From Hypsibius dujardini (lineage: Eukaryota; Tardigrada; Eutardigrada; Parachela; Hypsibiidae), in contig LRSR01009705.1 in NCBI GenBank assembly GCA_001579985.1, positions 1 to 24,733 of the forward strand: a stretch of DNA of 24,733 bases, given 5' to 3'. Positions 10,036 through 18,755 of the stretch are shown piece after piece. Each line of letters begins with the position of its first letter. The first letter of the stretch is position 1. The translations under genes were made by a program, and so were the position numbers. The notes under the pieces are model-generated. The model was not told the DNA's origin. It searched no databases and was given only the letters and a program-made list of their open reading frames with translations.

Positions 10036-10063
10036 CTTCGGACCGGATCTCAATTGGCAGAGC
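10036..10063 (+). pseudogene. Relic resembling the last RhoGAP exon
   Basis: CGTCTTCGGACCG, then GATCTCAATTGGCA, matches the RhoGAP exon 10 segment at about 9503-9528 with two differences over about 26 bp. In the same frame it reads YVFGPDLNW against IVFGPNLIW. The flanks are much weaker matches. It could be the remains of a partial 3' duplication of the gene; chance similarity is less likely but not excluded. Confidence 0.45.
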
Positions 10064-10107
10064 ACTATCAAATCTTCCTGCGATCATAGTCACGTATTAA
10101 AAGTGTT

Positions 10108-10289
10108 CAGACAGACAGACAAGCAGACAGACAGACAAACACAGACACAGACACAGACACAGACACAGACACAGACACACAGACACACAGACACACAGAC
10201 ACACAGACAGACAGACAGACACAGACACAGACACAGACACAGACACAGACACAGACACAGACAGACAGACAGACAGAGACAGACAGACA
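10108..10289. repeat. CAGA / CACAGA compound microsatellite
   Basis: Alternating blocks of (CAGA)n, (CAGACA)n and (CACACAGA)n. Confidence 0.95.
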
Positions 10290-10431
10290 ACTGCTACGTC
10301 AATTGTGCTATTGTTTTACCTGCCACGCATTTGTTGTGAGGTAATCTGTTGTTTTGCCTCTTTTTTCAATAGCGAAGAACACTAGAAAACTGGAATGTTT
10401 GGTTAGCGCTTGCAAAACTTATCATTTCAAT

Positions 10432-11018
10432 TCAACATGCGACAACGGCAGATTGTTTTCCACTGTCGGACGCCGGTTTGTCCAGAAAGTCTTGATGGTT
10501 CTTGCAGTCTGGTGTGATGGACTCGCACGTGTAGAAAACGATCAGCCTCATTTTTGTCGAGTCCTCCAATGCAGCGCACTGCCGTTGTTTCGGTTCGAAC
10601 GCCGACAGGTCGAGTGTGCAGGATTTGGCGCACTCGCAGTTTCGCTGGATGTCCTTCGTCAAACTCACACCGAGACAGGGCTTCTCGGGAGCGAGGCATT
10701 TGTCCTCGGTTGCGGTGAAAGCTTCCGCGTAGAACGCTTCATTGACCCGAATGTTATACCGGCCCGATGGGTGGCAGCCGAACGTGGCCGCTGCTGCATC
10801 CACGGCAAATTCGACGGTGAAGGGCGTTGGGTCGAACAGTCGCTGCATGGGACGAGTCTGCGAATAAAATACACGAATGCGAGACGAATGCGAGACGTAG
10901 ACTCGGTATTCACCCCCAACAGGAACCCGAAGTCACATACCGCCAATGTCTTGTCCACTAGCAAGGACAATACCACGACTTCCCATAGGGTCGTTACATG
11001 GAAACGATCACCAAGCAT
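10432..11018 (-). CDS. Secreted SUEL-like lectin-domain protein (copy B)
   Basis: Two exons, 10941-11018 and 10432-10857, joined across an 83-bp GT-AG intron in phase 0, give 167 residues. Exon 1 is a signal peptide: a basic/polar start, then a hydrophobic stretch (LWEVVVLSLL) ending KTLA. Exon 2 holds one divergent SUEL-type domain: FTVEF, FGCHPSGRYNIRVNEAFYAE, CLAPEKPCLGVSL, NCECAKSCTL, then MRLIVFYTC, the family's C-terminal strand. A short tail (DCKNHQDFLDK) ends AVVAC with TGA at 10432-10434. Even Cys spacing and lack of a membrane segment suggest a small secreted carbohydrate-binding protein. Sugar specificity cannot be read. Closest relative in the window is the gene at 21034-22859, with matching KPC-G-SLT and CEC-KSCTL motifs. 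It converges with RhoGAP and points away from the lectin gene at 14075. Confidence 0.8.
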
Positions 11019-11107
11019 CGCTGCTGGTTGTGGAGCGGATGATGTTGTCTGCGCAGGCGAGTTACTGCCGCAAGAGGTTCCTCCGTCTGCTGGAAATCGC
11101 AGGATAA

Positions 11108-11290
11108 AGCATCATGTGTTTATGCCGCGCAATGCACATCGTGCGCATCATATGGATATACCGCGCAATGCACACCGTGCGCATCATGTGGATATGCCGC
11201 GCAATGCACATCGTGCGCATCATATGGATATACCGCGCAATGCACACAGTGCGCATCCTGTGTTTATGCCGCGCAATGCACACCCTCCGT
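11108..11290. repeat. 36-bp minisatellite upstream of lectin B
   Basis: Five copies; CCGCGCAATG recurs exactly at 11125, 11161, 11197, 11233 and 11269. Two subtypes (ending CATATGGATA or CATGTGGATA) partly alternate. The unit is a multiple of three, so long open frames appear on both strands (12-residue repeats such as RNAHRAHHMDIP). It lies about 90 bp upstream of the lectin B start codon. Confidence 0.9.
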
Positions 11291-12111
11291 TTGTGAAGAC
11301 AATCGAGCGCGACGACTTTTTCTTCCGCCGTAATTAATGCCTGCTTGGCAGTAGGAGTTGATCGGCCAAGTTATTAGACAGGAAAAAATAAGATGCTCAC
11401 TGGAACGTGTTTCGTTTCGTGTTTCGGCCAAGGCCTAGTTCCCTCTTGTCTGCCTTAAAGATAGTCAGCAGCAGTGCCGAAACTTCAAGACTGCGCCTGT
11501 ATAATCTACGCTCCCGTTCTCAAGGGTCGATTTTAGGTCCGGCCCGAAAACACGTTCCGTCGGTCGCTTGGTTGTTCATTCAGATTCATTTAAACTTTAT
11601 TGACTTGAACATTTTGAAGCGGAAAAGATCATCTCAATTAAGCAAGGTAGCAGAGCCTGTCAGGTATAAACCATTGGGCCAATCACGGACCAAGTGAACG
11701 GAACTGAAAGATCCGCTCAAGCTTGATGACAATCAGCGGGGGCGGGGCATAATCGACCCTTGAGATCGGGAGCGTACAGGAATGCAATAAACTCTTCTTG
11801 GAATATTTGTATCGGAAAATTCCATTTTGAAAATTCGCTTAGCATCAGCCAAATATTTTTAGGGAGATAGTGGGCGGAGCTATGGGCCAATTCAGCAAAG
11901 CTACGTTCGAAACTCCAGTCCGCTTTGAGGAATGCATGTAGCTCCTCCCCCTGATTGCCGAACCATATTTGGCCAATACCAATCGATTCCACATTGAATT
12001 AGGAATAGAATGTGACATTGAAAAAGTTTATTTTAATATGTATTTATCGATTTTTTATTGCATTTAATATATTAGCGGACATTGGGTTAGGCAAGAAAAA
12101 TGGGTGACTAC
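11291..12111. other. Intergenic, no gene recognised
   Basis: Mixed sequence, AT-rich from about 12000. A 91-codon minus-strand frame at 11717-11992 has no recognisable domain. Near 11752 a CCCTTGAGATCGGGAG motif resembles the termini of the hairpin element at 23759-24003. Confidence 0.4.
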
Positions 12112-12557
12112 ACACGTGGCAAAAACCTCAGGCCAACCGAATTAAAGCCAAATTTTACCGGCGCCCAGCAAAATGGGGTGGTCGGAGTTTGAGCCAACTT
12201 TGGCCAATTTGTTTACACGTGGCAAAAACCTCAAGCCGACCGAATTAAAGCCAAATTTTACCAGCGCCCAGAAAAATGGGGTGGTCGGAGTTTGAGCCAA
12301 CTTTGGCCAATTTGTTTACACGTGGCAAAAACCTCAAGCCGACTGAATTAAAGCCAAATTTTCACCGGCACCCAGCAAAATGGGGTGGTCGGAGTTTGAG
12401 CCAATTGATCATGCTTACATGATTTCCATAATATCGGTGTTAAATCAATGAATCAAGCGACGTGAGAAACAGCTGCACGCTTCGGCCGAAATTGGCTCAA
12501 ACTCCGACCACCCCATTTTTTTGGGCGCCGGTAAAAAGTTGGCTTTAATTCGGTCTG
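12112..12557. repeat. 103-bp tandem repeat, three direct copies plus one inverted
   Basis: ACACGTGGCAAAAACCTCA starts copies at 12112, 12215 and 12318. Each contains AATTAAAGCCAAATTTT and AATGGGGTGGTCGGAGTTTG. A partial copy in the opposite direction lies at about 12483-12557 (CAAACTCCGACCACCCCATT). The inverted copy can fold back on the array across a spacer of about 75 bp. No coding capacity. Confidence 0.88.
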
Positions 12558-13103
12558 CCAGACAAGTTTTGCGAGCTGCAGATGAATGTCTTCCAATCTG
12601 CCCTGGACGAATCGGTGTAATAATTATCCGGAAAAGTTGCCGTGCGGATCTGCGGTAGATATTGCTTTTGTTCGGCGGATAATTACTTCGTACGCTTATG
12701 CGGAACGAACTGCAAAAAACGTCTGCTTTCACGGTCGTGAAAACAGAACGACTTTTTCATCGCCCAAAACAGAGAAAATTGCGCACGTCAGTTTTTACAT
12801 GGTCATTAGAAGGGAATTAATCTGCTGCACTGCACTGCGCACTGCACTGAATCACTGCAGTGCGCAGTGCGCAGTGCGGTGCGCCCGTGCGGTGCGCAGT
12901 GCAGTGCGCAGTGTGGTGCGCAGTTCAGTGCAGTGCGCCAGACGCAAACATCATTGGAAGAAAAAAATCCTTGCCCATTCGCGGTTTAGCACCCACCCAG
13001 ACGCTAAGTAACACCTGGGCTTTCTGCATGGTTCCAGTACTTGGAAATTTTTTGAGGCACTGTGAATTTGTGATACCGTCTGTGCTATACCGTCTGTACC
13101 GGT

Positions 13104-13303
13104 TCGGTACCCCTGGCCGGTTAGGTACCCTTTACCGGCACCCTGCACTCTTTATCATATTGATAAAGAAGGTTCTCAAAAAAAGAACCGGCTAGGGTAC
13201 CAAACCGGCTAGGGGTACCTAACCGGTCAGGGGTACCGAACCGGCTAGGGGCACCTAACCGGCCAGGGGTACCGAACCGGCCAGGGGTACCGAACCAACC
13301 TAG
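13104..13303. repeat. 18-bp GGTACC repeat with inverted partner
   Basis: About seven copies of CCGGCCAGGGGTACCGAA / CCGGCTAGGGGTACCTAA at 13186-13303. The complementary CGGTACCCCTGGCCGGTTAG lies at about 13104-13130, so the region folds back. Looser GGTACC relatives extend over 13478-13580. Confidence 0.85.
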
Positions 13304-13632
13304 GATATCGCATTTTTTCAAATTCTGATGAGTTAGCCGTACGGAAGGATAGCTACCGTGAGGGTCGAGCTACTCGATAGGTCGACCAGCCAGCAGGCCC
13401 TGACCTAATTTGTTCAGCTCTGAAGTAACTCTATTCGTCCGTCTAACTCATCCCAAAACTATCATATCTTAGAACGGTTCGGTACCCTTGGCCGTGTCGG
13501 TACCGTTAATAAGTTCGGTACCCTTAACAGGTTAGATACCCTAAGGTTGGTTCGGTACCCTTTGACTGTGTCCGGTACCCTGTTTGTTTACATTCGTTTA
13601 AAACCAACTTCGTTCTCCCTTCATCGTTTGGA

Positions 13633-13656
13633 AATTAATAATAATAATAATAATAA
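13633..13656. repeat. (AAT)n microsatellite
   Basis: Eight AAT trinucleotides in a short pure run. Confidence 0.9.
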
Positions 13657-14074
13657 TTTTGGAAATTACATTTGATTCATTCTTCTATGAAAAGGCCCCA
13701 GGCTACGGCTACCACACTTCGCACAGAGTAAAATTATATACTGTGCATAGGGATCCTTTATAGGGATCGAGAAAATTCTAAGTCCAGAAACCAGTAAAGT
13801 ATGGCCCAGACTGGGTAAAACCTGAGCCTACAATACAAGTCTACGACAGACTTCTCCTACTAGGGAACCTGTATGGCGTGGGCAATTGGATTTTTTTCTT
13901 CCAATGATGTTTGCGTGTGCGCCAGTGCAGTGCGGTGCACGTTTTATAGGTGCTCGTGCACACCAATCGGAATGCCCGTGGAAAGCTCTCATCAGTGTGC
14001 CTGGTGGAATACCCATTGTGAGGACCTTAGGTTATTTGTGCCGTACTCGTCCTACGCGCGGATATTCTAGCAGC

Positions 14075-15309
14075 ATGATTACCGGGAAAGTTCTTCACGC
14101 ATTCTTCACGCCGTTTCTGCTGCTTTTTAGCCGGGTAAGCTGATCTTCTTTGAAGCACATCTTTGGAAATGAAATGAACTGAGAATTTTCGGTTAGTCGA
14201 ATAGGTCAGCAGTGGTGCTGGAGTAACGTTATTAAAACGTACTTAAAGGATATTTTAAATTGCTTAAAAACACAGCCTTCGATTTTGCATGGAAATTCCT
14301 TTTACTTGACCAGAAATCACAAATTGAGAATTATCGGTTAATCGAATAGGTCAGCAGTGGTGTTGGATGATAATCTAACAGACTTAATCTAATGAAGGGT
14401 CCCAAAAATAGGCAAAAGGGGCGGGGCCGGGGTAATACTTAAACAATCAACCAATCAATCAGCGGAGCTCCGAAGCAGTCGGAGCGGAGTTGATTGGTTG
14501 ATCGTGATTGGTTGGTTGGTTGATTGGTTGATTATGACCCCGGCCCCGCCCCCTTTTGCCTATTTTCCCTATCGCTCACTGTAAATGAAGATTGAACAGG
14601 TGTCAACGGATGATGAAGCTTTGGTGTTGGTCGAGCTCCCGGCCAACACCACGCGGACCCTGCAATGCCAAACAGGCTACCGCGTCAGCATCCATCGAGC
14701 CGTCCTAACGGAGACCTACAATCCGTCGCCGGACGACGGCCAGTGCCGACCGCCGAAGTCGGCGTGTCAGTTGGACTTTTCGAGCATGCTGCGGGTGCAC
14801 TGTGAGCGGCAGCTGCACCGGTCCTCCTGTCCCGTCTCATCCTGCCCGGAGGACGTGGACGCCCCGACTTGCGGGGACAGTGCGATGCGCCTGACGGTGC
14901 TGTATCACTGCGCCAACTTTATGGTCGCAGGGGTGAGGTTAACCGACTTCAGAGTTCTTACCAAATTTGTTGACCTTTATCTCAAGGTCCAAAATAGTTG
15001 CATAATTATAGATAATTATACATAACTATACATAACTATACATTATTATACATAATCATACATAATTATACATTATTATACATAATCATACATAATTATA
15101 CATAATTATGCATAATAATAAATAATTATGCATTTATATCTTTCGTTTCAGATTGTGCCCGACGTTTTTTGCAGTATCCGGCGAACCTCCCGATACTGTC
15201 GATGAAAATCAATGAGCGAGGCAGTTTTAATTGGGAGCATGTGCCTGCCGCCCGTTACCGCTTTAAGTTCCATGGGACACTGTCCGACTGCAGCAGAGAT
15301 ATCGGCTGA
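14075..15309 (+). CDS. Secreted SUEL-like lectin-domain protein (copy A), frame problem at second junction
   Basis: Exon 1 (14075-14134) is a 20-codon signal peptide, MITGKVLHAFFTPFLLLFSR, with a GTAAGC donor in phase 0. Exon 2 starts at 14600 (VSTDDEA, aligning with VSADQDR of the lectin at 22313). It carries a divergent SUEL-type domain: LQCQTGYRVSIHRAVLTETY, paired Cys, and the closing strand MRLTVLYHC. The natural donor (GTGAGG at 14933) ends the exon in phase 0. Exon 3 after CAG at 15149-15151 only reads well in another frame (CARRFLQYPANLP to CSRDIG, TGA 15307-15309) and needs a donor in phase 1, two bases earlier in the run of four G. So the gene is either slightly broken, carries a sequence error, or uses an unusual donor. 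An AATAAA lies at 15372-15377. Family role: secreted sugar binding. Confidence 0.7.
14178..14368. repeat. Direct repeat pair in lectin A intron 1
   Basis: GAGAATTTTCGGTTAGTCGA, then ATAGGTCAGCAGTGGTG, at about 14181-14217 recurs with few changes at about 14328-14364. The copies are about 147 bp apart. Confidence 0.75.
14377..14582. mobile_element. Fold-back element, family FB, copy 2 (lectin A intron 1)
   Basis: Arms at 14405-14436 and 14531-14566 are near-complementary (AATAGGCAAAAGGGGCGGGG against CCCCGCCCCCTTTTGCCTAT). The interior is rich in AATCAACCAATC and GATTGGTTG. The right end CTATCGCTCACTGT matches the left terminus of copy 4. It ends 17 bp before the exon 2 acceptor at 14599. Confidence 0.8.
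14999..15132. repeat. ATAATTATACATAACTA tandem repeat in lectin A intron 2
   Basis: Short AT-rich units CATAATTATA / CATAACTATA / CATTATTATA repeated about a dozen times, just upstream of the exon 3 acceptor. Confidence 0.88.
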
Positions 15310-15371
15310 CATTTATGGCCTTTTCCTTTTAATTTCCCTCGCGTTGAGTGTATTCAATGACAAGCGATGAC

Positions 15372-15377
15372 AATAAA
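15372..15377 (+). promoter_or_regulatory. Polyadenylation signal AATAAA of lectin A
   Basis: AATAAA lies 63 bp after the stop codon at 15307-15309, on the coding strand. It supports this as the 3' end of the gene. Confidence 0.55.
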
Positions 15378-15618
15378 AGCCACGATTTATTGTGATCTAA
15401 CTAAATGCCTTTCGCGGCCCACAAAAAATAACGGAAAATCTCTCTGCTCTTATAAGAGAAGACCATTTCTTTTCTTTGTTCATGCAGATGCAGGAGATGA
15501 GAACCAGTCAGAACATTTTTCCAATCTATGCGACCGATAAAGGCCATTTCATCCGGCATTGCCGTTCTTAAAGACCATTATGAGTTATTTCCCAAAATTA
15601 TCATTTTTCAAACAGTCA

Positions 15619-15990
15619 ACGGCTTGAAATTTCACAATTACAAGACTTTGCTTTACTGATGGAAAAAGCAAAGGTGCCCCCGCATTTTAAGAAGGCTAAG
15701 GGGAACCAGTAACATGTACAGTGTTTGTCCGACTATCGCTCGTTCAGTCGATTCAGAGGCATGTTTAAGTTATTACGCAATCGACATGGAACGGCTTGAA
15801 ATTTCACAATTATAAGACTTTGCTTTACTGATGGAAAAAGCAAAAGTGCCCCCGCATTTTAAGAAGGTTAGGGGGAACCAGTAACATGTACAGTGTTTGT
15901 CCGACTATCGCTTGTTCAGTCGATTCAGAGGCATGTTTAAGTTATTACGCAATCGACATGGAACGACTACGAATATTTCACAATTATAAC
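15619..15990. repeat. 172-bp tandem duplication (2.2 copies)
   Basis: ACGGCTTGAAATTTCACAAT starts copies at 15619 and 15791, and a diverged third begins at about 15963. The two full copies differ at only a few positions. No open reading frame; a short satellite-like array. Confidence 0.9.
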
Positions 15991-16360
15991 TTTCGGTCAA
16001 GCAATTAAATGGAGAGACAATTTTGAGGGAACAATTTCCCAAATCTGTATTAGTCACTGCCCTAGATTTACGACAAGTCTGCAAAATACTTTTCGGAAAG
16101 TCGTTAACATTTTAAATTGAAATTTTTAAATAATATTGATTTTTCCAACTCTCGGTGCTCGCTGGATAGTACAATTTGCCATACTATTACCAAACTTTAA
16201 TTTCAAATTAACTTTTTTTCGATTTATTAAGCGTGTTAAAAAAAATTTCCTTTCATTCCATTCAAATCTGAATCCGCAAATTATGCTCGCGTAACCAGCA
16301 CCACTTTCTTGCGGTCTAGAGGAGATTGTACGACTTGGTTGTATTGATTTGAATCTTCAG
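15991..16360. other. AT-rich intergenic stretch
   Basis: I see no gene, repeat or structured element in this stretch. Confidence 0.4.
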
Positions 16361-16364
16361 GTGT

Positions 16365-16615
16365 GTACAAGACTACACTGCCTTTGCCCACTGTCCGCGT
16401 ACTGCGTCATGACGTAGATTGCCTCACCAGTCGTGCCCGCGAGCTCAGTTTCGATTACGAGTGCAACGAAATTGTACTGTATTTTTGCGTTAGACAAGGA
16501 CAGCGTACGAGCTGTAGAATGTTTAATCGGCCACGCGGCTTTGTACTGTGTGTACGGTGCACACGTTCCACTCCAGTACAACTGTCCCTGTCTAACGCGA
16601 AAATACAGTACTAGT
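16365..16615 (+). mobile_element. Dispersed repeat with nested 138-bp hairpin element, copy 1
   Basis: The hairpin 16474-16611 has about 35-bp inverted ends (GTACTGTATTTTTGCGTTAG and the matching CTAACGCGAAAATACAGTAC). Upstream, 16365-16473 is also repeated: most of it recurs in reverse beside the copy at 19973-20160, and the outer part (ACACTGCCTTT.CCCACTGTCC) recurs alone at about 18323-18380. Short open frames on both strands reflect the repeat, not a gene. Confidence 0.78.
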
Positions 16616-16938
16616 ATTAGCAACAGAAAATTGAACGTGGTCTGATCTAATGAGCAAGAGAATTGGTAAAAATTTCAGCCACCGTAAAAAAAGTCAAAGA
16701 TACTTAAGTGATTAAATTTAGTTTTTGCCATTGCCAAAATATCGAACGGGACCTTTGTCGAGTCGACGGGGAGACTTGAGGGAAATGGTCATACTCATCG
16801 TTCGTCACCGCAGCTCGTCCTTGGATTTGGTAGGAGTTCGCATCTCATCGGAATCCAGGCTTTTTTTTCGCCGGGCACGCAAGACAGTTGAGTGGAATTT
16901 ATTTTACACTTACTGTGGATAAAAATTGTGTCACTCGT

Positions 16939-17057
16939 GCCTGCGACCATACTACGTAGAATGCTCCCGATCCCGTTCGATCTCGGAAGATAAGCTGCGT
17001 CGGGCCCGGTTAGTACTTAGATGGGTGACCGCTTGGGAACACCGGGTGTTGCAGGCA
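16939..17057 (+). rRNA. 5S ribosomal RNA
   Basis: About 119 bases beginning GCCTGCGACCATACTACG and ending GGTGTTGCAGGC. The ends pair (GCCTGCGAC with GTTGCAGGC) to close helix I. The internal promoter region (box A near GATAAGCTGCGTCGGG, box C near GATGGGTGACCGCTTGGG) and the family landmarks TTAGTACTTAGATGGG and GAACACCGGGTG are present. Box A has a few changes from the commonest animal sequence (GATAAGCTG for GCTAAGCAG). It is a single copy in the window and is followed at once by a T run. It is probably functional; a dispersed variant copy remains possible. Confidence 0.93.
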
Positions 17058-17061
17058 CTTC

Positions 17062-17069
17062 TTTTTTTT
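17062..17069 (+). terminator. RNA polymerase III terminator
   Basis: Eight T residues starting five bases after the 5S rRNA end, as expected for Pol III termination. Confidence 0.85.
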
Positions 17070-17084
17070 GTTTCCAGTAGAGCT

Positions 17085-17485
17085 GTGCACGGTTAAAAAA
17101 AATCAGTCCGCAAACCGCGCCGCAGCCCAATTTTTTAACCGCAACCGCAACCGCACCGCAGAAACCGCTCGATTCGATCAAAATGTGTCTTTAAATCGGA
17201 ACAGCTGGTTTAACGCACGGTTCTGCTCCATTTATGGACTTTAGTGACTTGCAAACCGATTAAAAGCACGAAGCCTAACTTACTAGCGTAAACAAATGAC
17301 ACGCCATGTGGTTCAAACTACGGAAAGAGTTATCGTGCACAATTAAGTTGGTTTTTTTAGATATTTCGCGGTTTGCGGCGGTTAAAAAATGCTAAACCGC
17401 AACCGCAGACTTCTTAACCGCAACTGCAGACTTCTTTACCGCAACTGCAACCGCAGACCGCGAGCAGTCCAAACCGCACCGCACG
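17085..17485. repeat. AACCGC repeat region in both orientations
   Basis: Clusters of AACCGCAACCGCACCGC at 17100-17170 and 17390-17485, with the complement GCGGTTTGCGGCGGTTAAAA near 17366-17387. The left boundary GAGCTGTGCACGGTTAAAAA is reminiscent of the ends of some hAT-type non-autonomous elements, but I cannot show terminal repeats or a target duplication. Confidence 0.6.
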
Positions 17486-18322
17486 AGGTGAAATTTTTAA
17501 TTCAGCAAAGAGGAAAGCAGGGGGCGCACGTGTTCACCGAATGGCAACGAAGAGTAGTAGTGCTCCGTTGATTGATCTATTCGAGCAACCAAACAGTCAT
17601 TACATTTTCAATTAGGTTAGCAAAATCTTGACGAAAATGTTTCTTTTCCTTGTTCCAGCATTTGCAAAACTAGATTAGCTTTCAATTGGCACAACGTAGG
17701 CTCTTACAGACAAAAAGAAGAAAAGTTATGGCTATTTGCGTGGAAGAGAAGTATTTCATTATCGACACGTCTTTGCTGTGGTTTTTTAATCGTGCATCAG
17801 CAAGCGAGTTACTTCGCGTATCTTCTCCACCCCGACTAATCTACTGCAAAGTTTCTCCTTGGTTTCTCCAAACCAGGGACTATTTTAAGAAAGAATTAAG
17901 GTTTACACAAGCACCCTCAATTCGATGATAACGTTGTAATATAGTTTATAGTATGAGGTAAGGGCACTGGAATGGGCCACCGGGCGGCAAGGGGCGCGCT
18001 GTCGCAAGTCAATCGAAAACAGATGAGTCACCGCATAGTTAGCGACCTCAATAGTGAAATTTTTTTGAACTGACCAATCATTTAAATATTCGTTTTTTAA
18101 ACATATTCCCACAATACTTTTTCATATTTGATAGGCGTTTCTCCGGGTCATCGATCATTCTCTGTCGTTTAGGACCTTGGTGACAGCGAAAACTTGTGTG
18201 GACATTGTGATTGCAGGGTAGCCCATTCCAGGTTACGGAAAAGCCAAGTGTCTCATTCCAGTGCCTTTATTTGATACTGTTTCGCTCTCATTAACCAAAG
18301 AAGGAACAGAAATTGTACAGGT
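17486..18322. other. Intergenic, no gene recognised
   Basis: Mixed sequence. Around 17945-18002 it holds a TATGAGGTAAGGGCACTGGA / GGGCCACCGGG motif related to the inverted arms at 20350-20411 and 21003-21046. I found nothing with a credible exon structure. Confidence 0.4.
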
Positions 18323-18380
18323 TTGTACAAGCCTACACTGCCTTTACCCACTGTCCGCATACTGCGTTATGGCGTAGATT
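18323..18380 (+). repeat. Partial copy of the 16365 dispersed repeat
   Basis: TTTGTACAAGCCTACACTGC, then CTTTACCCACTGTCCGCATACTGCGTTATGGCGTAGATTG, matches 16363-16421 with few changes. It lacks the nested hairpin. Confidence 0.75.
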
Positions 18381-18755
18381 GTTTGAGAGCATTTCTTAAA
18401 TTTTATTTCCACAAATATATAGTCATAAAATGTCAAAAAGTGTGTAAACCCTAGGCCATTTAGATTTAAACACAATGCTTTAGTTTTACACATTTTGTCT
18501 TAGGTTTACACACTAAAATAGTCGCTGACCCAAGAAAGGAGATCCATTTTACCTGCATCCAAACGTAAAACGACGCAGGGGATTCATTTTTGAGACGATA
18601 TTTCTGTCTCAATCCTTTGCAAATGACATCTTCGCTAATATCCATGTCGATCACACTTCATTTTCGCAAATTGGTAAACGGCGTCGCAAAAATACTCATC
18701 CCGTGGCATAGCTCTTGAATTTTTTGTGCAGAAAAAACATGCAAAATTGTTTCAG

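Larger units (their letters stand above)
9626..10431. other. Intergenic region between convergent RhoGAP and lectin gene
   Basis: It holds the 3' flank of the RhoGAP gene, a short RhoGAP-exon-like relic (10036-10063) and a CAGA/CACAGA microsatellite (10108-10289). I see no clear polyadenylation hexamer for either gene. Confidence 0.5.
12835..13965. mobile_element. Composite inverted-repeat region with CAGTGCG-rich ends
   Basis: The left arm has a GCAGTGCGC-rich stretch (12835-12945) followed by ACGCAAACATCATTGGAAGA and a run of A. The right arm at 13882-13935 carries the reverse complement in the same order, ending in GCCAGTGCAGTGCGGTGC. Between the arms lie GGTACC-rich hairpin repeats. It looks like one element about 1.1 kb long with inverted ends, or two insertions of one short element in opposite directions. 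Confidence 0.6.

Noticed and set aside
10354-11337. 327-codon plus-strand frame
   Set aside because: It lies antisense to the spliced lectin B gene and runs on into the 36-bp minisatellite. It has no recognisable domain, while the opposite strand has signal peptide, splice sites and lectin motifs.
11717-11992. 91-codon minus-strand frame
   Set aside because: No domain, no splice partners, and its end overlaps sequence similar to the terminus of the hairpin at 23759-24003; more likely repeat-derived.
16357-16645. Several overlapping short frames on both strands
   Set aside because: They recur with the dispersed repeat at 19925-20179 and reflect the inverted-repeat structure, not a conserved protein.
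16725-16922. Short frames upstream of the 5S gene on both strands, possibly exon-like
   Set aside because: The only splice combination I could build needs a 37-bp intron, and no domain is visible.
18466-18654. 62-codon minus-strand frame (MDISEDVICKGLRQKYRL) with a GTAAAA donor after YVWMQ
   Set aside because: Looks faintly coding, but I found no partner exon in phase and no family resemblance; too short to call.
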